Shown here: positions 7,156 through 15,700 of the stretch, piece after piece
Layout: each line of letters begins with the position of its first letter
Numbering within the stretch: position 1 is the stretch's first letter
Assembly (NCBI RefSeq): GCF_900187855.1
Contig: NZ_FYEG01000004.1
Span: 1 to 64,000 of the forward strand
DNA from: Actinomyces minihominis
GTDB lineage: Bacteria; Actinomycetota; Actinomycetes; Actinomycetales; Actinomycetaceae
DNA length: 64,000 nucleotides
Direction: 5' to 3'
Made by a program: the position numbers and the translations under genes
Notes under the pieces: model-generated
Database searches by the model: none
What the model saw: the letters and a program-made list of their open reading frames with translations, nothing else
Told to the model about the DNA's origin: nothing

Positions 7156-7787
7156 CCTCGGGTTCCCCCGCATCCCCCGGGCCAGAAGTTCGTCTGGCGC
7201 GGGCGGATGAGGCCAGGGAGATCGCCCAGCTCTACGCAGATACCTTCGCGGCTGACCCAACATGGACTGCGATCGTGCCGAACCAACGGTTGCGCCGCTT
7301 TACCATCCGTTCCGGTTTCCTTTCGGAACTGAAACGCGGCAGCTTCAACTACGTCGATGTTGCGGTTGACGAGGACGACCACATCCTCGGGGCCCTGAAC
7401 TATCACCCACCCGGGGTGCGGACCCCGCGTATGCCTGCCTGGCACCGTTTCATCTACAGGATTGCCGAACGCATCCTCCCCTCGACAAGGCGAGGAATGC
7501 TGCATGACAATGCCGTGCATGCGCACCGTCCCGAGGGACCACACTGGTACTTCCGTGATCTGGTGACCTCACCAAAAGCCCGCAACCGGGGTATCGGCAC
7601 CATGCTTTTGCAGAACCGATTGGCCGAGGTCGATAAGGATCCGCTTCCAGTTTTCCTTGAGGCCACAACCGAGGGCAGCAAGCGTCTCTATGAGCGCCAC
7701 GGGTTCAGGCATGTAGCCAATGTGACCGCGATTCCCGGAGGAACCGTGTTTATCATGATTCGGCCTCCGCAGACCCCCCGGAACTAG
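7152..7787 (+). CDS. GNAT-family N-acetyltransferase coupled to the His-rich protein
   Basis: 211 residues from GTG 7152, which overlaps the preceding stop as GTGA; the open frame reaches further upstream only inside the previous gene. GNAT features: an N-terminal EVRLARADEAREIAQLYADT segment, beta-strand 4 with motif A (YFRDLVTSPKARNRGIGTML, containing the R-x-x-G-I-G acetyl-CoA pyrophosphate loop) and motif B with Tyr (GSKRLYERHGFRHV). The substrate is unknown; lysine side chains or an amine on the coupled protein are possible, as is a small molecule. A decayed paralogue lies at 4475, again after a metal-binding protein gene. Confidence 0.85.
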   Translation: MTSGSPASPGPEVRLARADEAREIAQLYADTFAADPTWTAIVPNQRLRRFTIRSGFLSELKRGSFNYVDVAVDEDDHILGALNYHPPGVRTPRMPAWHRFIYRIAERILPSTRRGMLHDNAVHAHRPEGPHWYFRDLVTSPKARNRGIGTMLLQNRLAEVDKDPLPVFLEATTEGSKRLYERHGFRHVANVTAIPGGTVFIMIRPPQTPRN

Positions 7788-7899
7788 AAGCCAAACCTCT
7801 GGGGCGCGCGGGACATTTTGCCCACGATTGCAAAAGGTCTTTCACTCCCCGCCGCTTTCGTTACCAAGTCGTTATATTCAACCTTGCCAATCTCTTTAT

Positions 7900-7911
7900 G
7901 TTAGCGCTAAC
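7900..7911. promoter_or_regulatory. LacI-type operator upstream of the arabinose catabolic genes
   Basis: GTTAGCGCTAAC is a perfect 12-bp palindrome with the central CG step typical of LacI/GalR operators. The identical 12-mer occurs at 14216-14227 before the sugar importer. TTGCCA at 7884 with CTAACC 17 bases later is a possible promoter whose -10 would be covered by the operator. The rest of 7788-8081 shows no gene. Confidence 0.8.
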
Positions 7912-8081
7912 CTTACTTGTAGCGGGGCAACACTTCCCCGCAGTCGTATAGGGCTCACAGTGCTCAAGGTGGAGTGAAGTGTCCGGGTGTCAGGGGTTTC
8001 TCCAGTGCATCCGCACCACATTCAACGATGACCTTCACCTTCGACTACAGGCATAGTTGCGGTGAAGGAACGGGATTAACA

Positions 8082-8951
8082 GTGACAGTTGTTATCAAAG
8101 CTGGCGACTACCAGGCCACCCTGGTCGAACAGGGTGCAGGTCTAGCGGGTCTGACCAGTGATGGGCTTGATCTGGTCGTACCCCACGATCCCGCGGTCGA
8201 ACCGCTCGGCTACTCCGGCAAGGTACTAACCCCGTGGCCCAACCGCATCACCGACGGCACCTACAGGTGGGAGGGCGAGACCCTCAGCGTCCCCATCAAT
8301 GAGACCGTCACCCAGTCTGCCCTGCACGGCCTGCGCTGCTGGGATCACTGGGAGGTTCTTAGCCGCACGGACGATTCCGTCACCTTCCGCACCGAAATTG
8401 AACCGACCTCCGGCTACCCCTTCCATGTGGAGACCACTGCTACCTACTCACTTGACCCTGAGACGGGACTGTCGATCACGGTGGCGACGACGAACCTGGG
8501 TGAGGTCGACGCCCCCTACGGCACCTCGATCCACCCCTACCTCACCTGCGGAACCTCCGTCGACGATGCCGTTCTCACCTCTCCGGCAGCAACCGTGCTC
8601 GAGGTCGATGAACGCCTCAGTCCCCTGAAGCTGGTCGAGGTCGAGGGAACCCGATTCGACCTGCGCGGGGGCGCCCCCATGAAGGACCGGCAAATCGACC
8701 ACGCCTTCACCGACCTCCCCGAGGGGACCTGGCAGGTGGTGCTGCGTGATCCGGTTTCAGGGCGCGGAGTCGAGTTGAGTTCTGACCACCCCTGGCTGCA
8801 GATCTACTCCGGTGAAATCCTCGACAGACGCGGTGTCGCAGTCGAGCCCATGACCTGCCCCCCGAATGCCTTCAACTCAGGTACCGATGTCATAGTCCTG
8901 CAGCCGGGTGAGACCCACTCTTTCCACGCAGCCATCCGCCGCGCCGACTAA
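8082..8951 (+). CDS. Aldose 1-epimerase (GalM-like mutarotase)
   Basis: 289 residues from GTG 8082, chosen because GAAGGAACGGG lies upstream and the family's first strand (VVIKAGDYQATLVEQGAGLA) begins here. The frame is open to GTG 7974, so a longer N-terminus is possible. Family landmarks include GYSGKVLTPWPNRITDGTYR (substrate pocket with the NR pair), LHGL (active-site His), GTSIHPYL (second His) and the C-terminal PNAFN segment; a Glu in the last third would be the general base. Being first in an arabinose operon, it probably interconverts L-arabinose anomers to feed AraA. The true substrate is inferred from context. Confidence 0.83.
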   Translation: MTVVIKAGDYQATLVEQGAGLAGLTSDGLDLVVPHDPAVEPLGYSGKVLTPWPNRITDGTYRWEGETLSVPINETVTQSALHGLRCWDHWEVLSRTDDSVTFRTEIEPTSGYPFHVETTATYSLDPETGLSITVATTNLGEVDAPYGTSIHPYLTCGTSVDDAVLTSPAATVLEVDERLSPLKLVEVEGTRFDLRGGAPMKDRQIDHAFTDLPEGTWQVVLRDPVSGRGVELSSDHPWLQIYSGEILDRRGVAVEPMTCPPNAFNSGTDVIVLQPGETHSFHAAIRRAD

Positions 8952-8985
8952 CCCTGAACGACCCTCATCCAGAAAGGACCCCGAC

Positions 8986-10602
8986 GTGACGACTTCGGTA
9001 GACCAGATCACCCCCACCCCTTCAGAAACGATTGCGGCGGGTGAGGCCGCCCTCGGAATCGAGTTTGGTTCCACCCGAATCAAAGCAGTCCTCATCGACG
9101 CCAGCGGCACCCCCATCGCCACCGGCGGCTTCGACTGGGAAAACCAACTCGTTGATGGCCTCTGGTCCTACCCGGAGGAGCAAATCTGGGAGGGGCTGCG
9201 CGGTGCCTATGCCTCCCTTTGCTCAGATGTGAAGCAGCGCTACGACCTCGAGATCACCCACCTCGGCGCAATGGGCATCTCCGCGATGATGCACGGCTAC
9301 ATCGCCCTGGATGAGGACGGCCAGCTCCTGGCCCCCTTCCGGACCTGGCGCAACACCAACACCGGACCGGCGACGGAGATTCTCTCGGAGGCTCTCAACT
9401 TCAACATGCCGCACCGCTGGAGCGGCGCCCACCTCTACCAGGCAGTTCTTGACGGAGAGGACCACCTGGGTTCCATTCGCCAGATCACCACCCTGGCGGG
9501 CCTGGTTCACCAGAAGCTCTCGGGTAGGTCGGTTCTTGGGATCGGGGACGCCTCAGGCATGTTCCCCATCGACCCTGTTGCCCACGACTACGACCAGAAG
9601 CGTCTGGCGAAGTTCGATGAACTGCTTGCCCAGGCCCAAGTTCCATTCAGCCTGCGCGATGTTCTGCCCCCGGTTCTGGTGGCGGGTCAGGACGCCGGTC
9701 ACCTCACCGAGGCCGGAGCCCGTCTGCTTGATCCCAGTGGAACCCTGCAGCCCGGGGTGCTCATGTGTCCCCCGGAAGGCGACGCTGGAACCGGGATGGT
9801 TGCCACCAATGCCGTTGCGGCCCGCACCGGCAACGTCTCCGCGGGTACCTCGATCTTCGCGATGGTCGTCCTCGAACGGGACCTGGCTCGCGTCCACCCG
9901 GAACTCGATATGGTCACCACCCCCGACGGCCTGCCCGTCGCGATGGTCCACTCTAACAACGGCGCCTCCGAATGGGACCAGTGGGTCGGTGTCTTCGCAG
10001 AGCTGATTGAGAGCGCGGGGTTCACCCTGCCGCGTCCCGCCCTCTACGACCTTGCCTACGCGAAGGCCCTGGAAGGAGCTGCGGATGGTGGCGGGCTAGT
10101 GGCCTACAACTTCCTGTCCGGTGAGCCCATCGTTGGCTTGGACCAGGGACGTCCCCTGTTCTTCCGCACCCCCGACTCCCCCGTCACCCTGGCGAACTTC
10201 ATGCGCACCCAGCTCATGGCTATCTTCGGTGTCCTGCGCCTCGGCATGGACATTCTGATCGAAGACGAGGGCGTCCAACTGGACCGCCTTCTCGCCCACG
10301 GCGGCCTCTTCAAGACCCCGGTGGTGGCACAGAAGATTATGGCCGGAGCCCTGAGAACCCCGGTGGAGGTCAGCACCACGGCCGGGGAGGGTGGCCCGTG
10401 GGGTATGGCCCTGCTGGCCCTGTACACCAGCCAGTTCGCGCAGGAGATGACGCTGCCCCAGTTCCTGGATACGAAGATTTTCGCCAGGATGGACTCTTCG
10501 GTCATTGAGCCTGATCCGGCAGACATTGAGGGGTTCAACAGCTTCCTGGGCCGCTACCGACGCGGACTTCCCGCTGAGGCAGCTGCGGGAGAGAACAGCT
10601 GA
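8986..10602 (+). CDS. araB: FGGY-family sugar kinase, probable L-ribulokinase
   Basis: 538 residues from GTG 8986, ten bases after AGAAAGGA. The N-terminal actin-like fold opens with LGIEFGSTRIKAVLID (phosphate 1 loop), and GDASGMFPID and the later NVSAGTSIFAMVV and TTAGEGGPWGMALLALY segments are the ATP-binding parts of FGGY kinases. By sequence alone it is closer to xylulokinase-like FGGY members than to E. coli AraB. Because araD and araA follow directly, it should phosphorylate L-ribulose to L-ribulose 5-phosphate. The symbol is given on context, so the confidence in that substrate is moderate. Confidence 0.8.
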   Translation: MTTSVDQITPTPSETIAAGEAALGIEFGSTRIKAVLIDASGTPIATGGFDWENQLVDGLWSYPEEQIWEGLRGAYASLCSDVKQRYDLEITHLGAMGISAMMHGYIALDEDGQLLAPFRTWRNTNTGPATEILSEALNFNMPHRWSGAHLYQAVLDGEDHLGSIRQITTLAGLVHQKLSGRSVLGIGDASGMFPIDPVAHDYDQKRLAKFDELLAQAQVPFSLRDVLPPVLVAGQDAGHLTEAGARLLDPSGTLQPGVLMCPPEGDAGTGMVATNAVAARTGNVSAGTSIFAMVVLERDLARVHPELDMVTTPDGLPVAMVHSNNGASEWDQWVGVFAELIESAGFTLPRPALYDLAYAKALEGAADGGGLVAYNFLSGEPIVGLDQGRPLFFRTPDSPVTLANFMRTQLMAIFGVLRLGMDILIEDEGVQLDRLLAHGGLFKTPVVAQKIMAGALRTPVEVSTTAGEGGPWGMALLALYTSQFAQEMTLPQFLDTKIFARMDSSVIEPDPADIEGFNSFLGRYRRGLPAEAAAGENS

Positions 10603-10686
10603 CCGAGGTCCGCAACAGGCGCACGAAACACCCGTGAACGCTAACCTAGACGTATCCAACACGATGAAGAGGACGGAAACTCAAGC

Positions 10687-11406
10687 ATGACCCCGCAGTG
10701 GTCGCCCCGCATGGCGGAGCAGGTTGAAGAAACCAAGAAAGTTGTCTGCGAACTACACACCGAGCTGATCAAGTGGAACCTGGTGGTGTGGACTGCCGGC
10801 AACGTTTCCCAGCGCGTCAAAGGGATCGACGGAAGTGACGACGTCATGGTCATCAAGCCCTCCGGCATCCCCTACGACCGCCTCAGCCCCGCCGACATGG
10901 TCGTCTGCGACCTCGACGGCAATCTCATCATCGGAGAGCACGCACCCTCGTCTGACACCGCGGCGCACGCCTACGTCTACCGGCACATGCCCGAGGTCGG
11001 CGGGGTGACCCACACCCACTCCACCTACGCGACAGCATGGGCTGCCGTGGGTGAAGAGATCCCCTGCGTCCTCACCATGATGGGTGACGAGTTCGGGGGG
11101 CCCGTCCCCATCGGCCCGTTCGCCCTCATCGGGGATGATTCAATCGGCCGGGGCATCGTTGAGACGCTGGCGACGTCAAACTCGCGCGCCGTCCTGATGC
11201 AGAACCACGGCCCCTTCACCATCGGCCACGACGGCGAAGCATCGGTAAAGACAGCCGCCATGGTTGAAGAGGTGGCGAAGACTATCTGGGCGGCCCGGCA
11301 GCTGGGCCCTCTCATCCCCATTCCCCAGGAGAAGATCGACTCGCTCTTCTACAGGTACCAAAATGTCTACGGGCAACGCAGTGAAGGAGCAACTGACCCG
11401 AAATGA
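10687..11406 (+). CDS. araD: L-ribulose-5-phosphate 4-epimerase
   Basis: 239 residues of the class II aldolase fold. Visible motifs are TAGNVSQR (phosphate site), [20 protein letters not shown] (SG and phosphate loop), and the metal ligands [11 protein letters not shown] plus QNHGPF. It converts L-ribulose 5-phosphate to D-xylulose 5-phosphate, linking arabinose to the pentose phosphate pathway. It lies 84 bp after the kinase and its TGA overlaps the araA ATG (ATGA at 11403-11406), so araD and araA are coupled. Confidence 0.93.
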   Translation: MTPQWSPRMAEQVEETKKVVCELHTELIKWNLVVWTAGNVSQRVKGIDGSDDVMVIKPSGIPYDRLSPADMVVCDLDGNLIIGEHAPSSDTAAHAYVYRHMPEVGGVTHTHSTYATAWAAVGEEIPCVLTMMGDEFGGPVPIGPFALIGDDSIGRGIVETLATSNSRAVLMQNHGPFTIGHDGEASVKTAAMVEEVAKTIWAARQLGPLIPIPQEKIDSLFYRYQNVYGQRSEGATDPK

Positions 11407-12911
11407 AAAGCGCATTTGTTGGAAAAGAGATCTGGTTCCTGACGGGCAGCCAGGATCTCTACGGTGAGGAGACGCTGGCACAGGTCGCTCACCAGTCACA
11501 GGAGGTCGTCACCGAGCTCAACCGCCCCGGTGACATCCCTGTCCGCATCGTTTGGAAGCCCACGCTAAAGGACTCGGATGCGATTCGCCGGGCCATGCTC
11601 GAAGCCAACAGCGACGACAACGTGGTCGGCGTCATCACCTGGATGCACACGTTCAGCCCGGCCAAGATGTGGATCAACGGCCTCGGCGTCCTCAAGAAGC
11701 CGCTGCTGCACCTGCACACACAGGCCAATGTTGAGCTGCCGTGGGACACCATCGACTTCGACTTCATGAACCTGAACCAGTCGGCTCACGGTGACCGCGA
11801 GTACGCCTACATCCTGTCGCGTCTGCGCATCACCCGTGAAACCGTGGTCGGACACGTTGGTGACCCAGAGGTTCGCAGCCGGGTTGCCAACTGGTCGAGG
11901 GCGTGTATCGGCTGGTCGGCAGTGAACGGCCTGAACGTGGTCCGCTTCGGTGACAACATGCGTAACGTTGCTGTCACCGACGGGGATAAAACAGAGGCTG
12001 AGCGGATCCTGGGGGTCAACGTCTCCACCTGGTCCGCCAACGAGCTGGTGGAGGAGATCGCCAAGGTTACGGACGATGAGGCCGAGGCCCTCGCCCGTGA
12101 GTACGAAGAGCTCTACGATGTGGTTCCCGAACTGCGCGACGGTGGCGAGCGTCACGATTCGCTGGTCTACGCCGCCAAGCAGGAGATCGGTATTCGCCGC
12201 TTCCTGGAGGAACGCAATGCCGGCGCATTCACCACCAACTTCGAGGACCTCGGCGCCCTGAAGCAACTGCCCGGCATTGCCGCGCAGCGCCTCATGGCCC
12301 AGGGTTACGGCTTTGGCGCAGAGGGCGACTGGAAGACCGCCGTCCTGGTTCGTGCGGTGAAGGCCATGAGTGAGGGACTGCCTGGTGGCGCCTCCCTGAT
12401 GGAGGACTACACCTACAACCTGGTGCCGGGTGAAGAGCTGATTCTTGGCGCTCACATGCTGGAAATCTGCCCCACCCTGACCACCCAGAAGCCAAAGGTA
12501 GAGATTCACCCCCTTGGCATCGGCGGCAAGGAAGACCCTGTGCGAATGGTTTTCCACACCGATCCGGGACCCGCCCTGGTCGTTTCACTGGCAGATATGG
12601 GAACCCGTTTCCGTCTGACTGCCAACGAGGTCGAGGTGGTTACGCCACCGGCTCCGATGCCGCATCTGCCCGTGGCTCACGCCGTGTGGAAGCCGCAGCC
12701 CTCCCTCGAAGTTTCCGCGGAATGCTGGATGGAGTCCGGGGGCGCCCACCACACCGTCCTCACCAACTCGATTGGCGCCGACATCTTCCGGATCTTCGCC
12801 GATATGGTTCGCACCGAACTGCTGCTGATTGACCAGGACACTACAGTCCCTGCGTTCAAGGACAAGGTGCGCTGGAACTTCGCCTATTACCACCTCGCTA
12901 ATGGCTTGTAA
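11403..12911 (+). CDS. araA: L-arabinose isomerase
   Basis: 502 residues, the standard length for AraA (about 500). Family landmarks are [11 protein letters not shown] at the start, [17 protein letters not shown], the metal-binding Glu in [11 protein letters not shown] and in LMEDYTYN, His in [10 protein letters not shown], and the last His in GGAHHTV. It isomerises L-arabinose to L-ribulose with Mn2+ in the cytoplasm. The start overlaps the araD stop by four bases. A terminator hairpin follows at 12928. Confidence 0.96.
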   Translation: MKSAFVGKEIWFLTGSQDLYGEETLAQVAHQSQEVVTELNRPGDIPVRIVWKPTLKDSDAIRRAMLEANSDDNVVGVITWMHTFSPAKMWINGLGVLKKPLLHLHTQANVELPWDTIDFDFMNLNQSAHGDREYAYILSRLRITRETVVGHVGDPEVRSRVANWSRACIGWSAVNGLNVVRFGDNMRNVAVTDGDKTEAERILGVNVSTWSANELVEEIAKVTDDEAEALAREYEELYDVVPELRDGGERHDSLVYAAKQEIGIRRFLEERNAGAFTTNFEDLGALKQLPGIAAQRLMAQGYGFGAEGDWKTAVLVRAVKAMSEGLPGGASLMEDYTYNLVPGEELILGAHMLEICPTLTTQKPKVEIHPLGIGGKEDPVRMVFHTDPGPALVVSLADMGTRFRLTANEVEVVTPPAPMPHLPVAHAVWKPQPSLEVSAECWMESGGAHHTVLTNSIGADIFRIFADMVRTELLLIDQDTTVPAFKDKVRWNFAYYHLANGL

Positions 12912-12927
12912 GAGGTAATCTGGCAGG

Positions 12928-12967
12928 CCGGTGGATGTTGGTGCAGCGCTAAAATCCACCGGTTTTT
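12928..12967 (+). terminator. Rho-independent terminator after araA
   Basis: Stem CCGGTGGAT (12928-12936) with ATCCACCGG (12954-12962), a 17-base loop, and TTTTT at 12963-12967. The loop contains AGCGCTAA, eight bases of the arabinose operator core. Confidence 0.82.
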
Positions 12968-13020
12968 CACAAATCGACAACAACCATGTGACCGGTGGTG
13001 TTTACAGCAGTAGGAGTGTC

Positions 13021-14058
13021 ATGACTAAGCCCACTTCAGCAGGTGGTTCCGCCCCGGTCTCCCGGGCCGGACGCATGCCCTCCATGGCTGACGTTGCGGC
13101 CCGGGCCGGCGTCTCCCACCAAACGGTCTCCAGGGTTATCAACAACAAGGGTGCTGTGCGGGATGAGACCCGCCAGCGGGTTCTGGACGCCATGGCTGAA
13201 ATGGGCTACCGACGCAACGAAGCGGCCCGAGCCCTCGCTTCCAGCCAAAGCCGCCTGATTGGGGTGATCACACCCCGGTTTGTTGAGTGGGGTCCGGCGA
13301 CCACCCTGCTCTCCCTTCAGCTTGCTGCCAACCACGCCGGTTACTTCGTCAGTGTGGCGACCTTGGCCGAGTTCACCGCTGAAGCGATGCGTGCCGCGCT
13401 AGATGACCTGCTCAGCCTGGGGGTGGCCGGCCTGATCGTCATTGCACCGGTTGAACAGATGGCCCAGGAACTGGAAGCGCAAACCGTTCCCGTTCCCACC
13501 CTGGTTATCGCCTCGCGTTGGATCAAAGAAGACTCGAAGCTACCCCGGATGGGCATGGATCAGCGTTCAGGTTCCAGGGCTGCCCTGGAGCACCTCAAGG
13601 ACCAGGGCTGCAGGTCGGTGGCCCACATCGCTGGACCCTCAGATGACTTTGATGCCATGGAACGCGACTATGCCTGGGAGACCTTCACCGAAGAGTTGGG
13701 TCTTGAGAAGGCGGCGCGCGTCCGCGGCGACTGGTCCGCAGGCAGTGGGTACAGCGCCATGCAGGAGCTACTGACCCAACCACTGCCCGATGCAGTCTTT
13801 GTCGCCAACGACCAGATGTCGCTGGGGGCCCTCAAGGCCCTTTCTGAAGCTGGCATCCGTGTTCCCGAGGATGTGCGGGTGTTCGGGTTTGACGACCAGG
13901 ACGGAGTCGCCTTCTTTGAGCCGGCCCTGACCTCGGTGCGCCAACATTTCAGCCTGATTGGTAAGAATGCCATCGGGGCTCTCATCGAGTTGATCGCGGG
14001 GCAAGAGCCCGAGCTGCAGAGTATTCCCACCAAGCTCAAGATTCGGGCTAGCGCCTAG
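13021..14058 (+). CDS. LacI-family transcriptional regulator, probable arabinose repressor
   Basis: 345 residues from ATG 13021 (TAGGAG nine bases upstream); an in-frame GTG at 12931 lies inside the terminator stem and is not used. The HTH reads MADVAARAGVSHQTVSRVIN with the LacI hinge helix NEAARALASSQS. The periplasmic-binding-protein-like sensor domain then runs from LIGVITPRF to the end (PDAVFVANDQMSLGALKALS, VFGFDDQDG). The two identical GTTAGCGCTAAC palindromes flanking this gene at a distance (7900, 14216) are its likely operators, relieved by arabinose or a derivative. It sits between the catabolic and importer genes. Confidence 0.9.
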   Translation: MTKPTSAGGSAPVSRAGRMPSMADVAARAGVSHQTVSRVINNKGAVRDETRQRVLDAMAEMGYRRNEAARALASSQSRLIGVITPRFVEWGPATTLLSLQLAANHAGYFVSVATLAEFTAEAMRAALDDLLSLGVAGLIVIAPVEQMAQELEAQTVPVPTLVIASRWIKEDSKLPRMGMDQRSGSRAALEHLKDQGCRSVAHIAGPSDDFDAMERDYAWETFTEELGLEKAARVRGDWSAGSGYSAMQELLTQPLPDAVFVANDQMSLGALKALSEAGIRVPEDVRVFGFDDQDGVAFFEPALTSVRQHFSLIGKNAIGALIELIAGQEPELQSIPTKLKIRASA

Positions 14059-14215
14059 CACTTCCCTATCCACCGGGCCCTCCGCTGGGGTCCGGATCTC
14101 TTTCGCGCCCATTTGCTTTTCACCACACAGCTCTCAAGTGCGCCGGTTTGACTCTTTGCCGACCCAGTAATCAATTGTTACAAAACCGAGACATAACTGA
14201 CTGGACAGGGTGTTC

Positions 14216-14227
14216 GTTAGCGCTAAC
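14216..14227. promoter_or_regulatory. LacI-type operator upstream of the sugar ABC importer
   Basis: This is a second exact copy of the palindrome GTTAGCGCTAAC. It overlaps a possible promoter (TGGACA at 14202, TAACAT about 16 bases on). The surrounding gap 14059-14383 holds no gene; a short inverted repeat AGAAC/GTTCT at 14238-14249 is also present but unassigned. Confidence 0.8.
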
Positions 14228-14383
14228 ATTGTGTGTAAGAACTCGTTCTAACATTGGAATGATTCTTTCGGCACCAAATCCCGGCTCCCCCGGGGCGAAC
14301 GTGCAGTTACCCCGGAGGGTCGAGACACAGAAGTTATCGACTGATCGGTCAACCGAAACGACACTCAATGAGGAGAAAATCGA

Positions 14384-15595
14384 ATGAAAGCTATTGGTAA
14401 AGGCAGGATGTGGGCCAGCGGCGCCGGCCTCCTAGCTGCAAGTGCTCTGATCCTCGCCGGTTGTGGCGGCGGCGGCGCAGGCGCTTCAAATGAAACCACC
14501 GGCGAAGAAGAGTCCGGCGGAGATGCAGGAACCGAGGCCAGCGGTGAATGCGGCACCGATATGACCATCGGTGTGGCCATGCCGACCCAGACCTCAGAGC
14601 GTTGGATTGCTGATGGCAATGCTGTGAAGGAAGGCCTTGAGGCCGCCGGATACACCGTTGACCTGCAGTACGCCAACGACGATATCCCCACCCAAACCCA
14701 GCAGATCGACCAGATGATCACCAACGGAGCAGACGTCCTCGTCCTCGCCTCGATTGACGGAACCGCACTCTCCAGCCAGCTGGACGCCGCGGGCGCCGCG
14801 GGAATCCCGGTCATCTCCTACGACCGCCTGATCCGAGACAATGAGAACGTTGATTTCTACGTTTCCTTCGACAATTACCTGGTTGGCGTTGCCCAGGGCA
14901 CCGCTCTCCTCTACGGCCTCGGCCTGGTTGAGATGGACGGCACCCCTGTTGCTGACGCACCCAAGGGCCCGCTGAACATCGAGCTCTTCGCAGGTTCACC
15001 TGATGACAACAACGCAGGCTTCTTCTTTGGTGGCGCCATGGATACCATCCAGCCATACATTGATGAGGGCGTCCTCGTCGTCAAGTCGGGCCAGACCAAG
15101 TTCGACCAGGTAGCAACCCTGCGCTGGTCTCAGGAAGCAGCACAGAAGCGCATGGAAGACCTCCTGTCCTCCACCTACTCTGATGGCGCTGAGCTCTCCG
15201 GCGTTCTCTCTCCCTTCGACGGTATCTCCCGCGGTGTCATCACCGCTCTGCAGGGCGTAGGCCTGGGCCCGACACTGTCTGAAGGCCTGCCAGTTGTCAC
15301 CGGTCAGGACGCAGAAGTCGCCTCGATCAAGCTGATCAATGAGGACATCCAGCAGTCCACCATCTTCAAGGACACCCGCCTTCTCGCCAAGAAGTCGGTT
15401 GAGGTTGTCATGGACATTGCCTGTGGCATCGAGCCCGAGGCCAACAACACCGAGGACTACGACAACGGTGTGAAGATCGTTCCGTCCTACCTCCTTGATG
15501 TCATGACCATCTACAAGGACAACATCGAGCAGGACATCATTGGTTCGGGTTACTGGACGGCCGAAGAGGTCGCCTCCGGTGTTCCGGCTAAGTAG
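14384..15595 (+). CDS. Monosaccharide ABC transporter substrate-binding lipoprotein (ChvE-like)
   Basis: 403 residues. A lipoprotein signal peptide ends in ILAGC with Cys27 as the lipid-modified residue, followed by a Gly/Glu-rich linker (about 28-50). The mature part is a type I periplasmic-binding fold: MTIGVAMPTQTSERWIADGN, GADVLVLASIDGTALSSQLD, IPVISYDRLIRDNENVDFYV, and GLPVVTGQDAEVASIKLI. This is the ChvE/multiple-monosaccharide group that takes arabinose, xylose, galactose or glucose; context favours L-arabinose. The start has GAGGAG seven bases before ATG. A strong hairpin separates it from the ATPase gene. Confidence 0.9.
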   Translation: MKAIGKGRMWASGAGLLAASALILAGCGGGGAGASNETTGEEESGGDAGTEASGECGTDMTIGVAMPTQTSERWIADGNAVKEGLEAAGYTVDLQYANDDIPTQTQQIDQMITNGADVLVLASIDGTALSSQLDAAGAAGIPVISYDRLIRDNENVDFYVSFDNYLVGVAQGTALLYGLGLVEMDGTPVADAPKGPLNIELFAGSPDDNNAGFFFGGAMDTIQPYIDEGVLVVKSGQTKFDQVATLRWSQEAAQKRMEDLLSSTYSDGAELSGVLSPFDGISRGVITALQGVGLGPTLSEGLPVVTGQDAEVASIKLINEDIQQSTIFKDTRLLAKKSVEVVMDIACGIEPEANNTEDYDNGVKIVPSYLLDVMTIYKDNIEQDIIGSGYWTAEEVASGVPAK

Positions 15596-15620
15596 TCACC
15601 ACTAGGTCCCTTGGGATCAA

Positions 15621-15661
15621 GGGTTGGGCGGCAGTGAGTAGGTCTTACTGTCGCCCAACCC
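15621..15661 (+). other. Intercistronic stem-loop between binding protein and ATPase genes
   Basis: GGGTTGGGCGGCAGT (15621-15635) pairs with ACTGTCGCCCAACCC (15647-15661) over 15 bp with one G-U. No T-run follows on the plus strand (CAAAAAACC instead). It is better read as an RNA-stabilising or partial-termination element that raises binding-protein output over ATPase/permease than as a full terminator. Confidence 0.6.
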
Positions 15662-15700
15662 AAAAAACCAGACTTTCTGACCATCAAGATTGGTAGCGTT

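Noticed and set aside
1-7800. Prophage or integrative element in the accessory left end
   Set aside because: No integrase, terminase, capsid or conjugation gene is present; only an IS fragment and an hsdM remnant were found.
11565-12557. 330-codon minus-strand frame inside araA
   Set aside because: araA is complete on the plus strand with all metal ligands; the antisense frame has no ribosome site or known motif.
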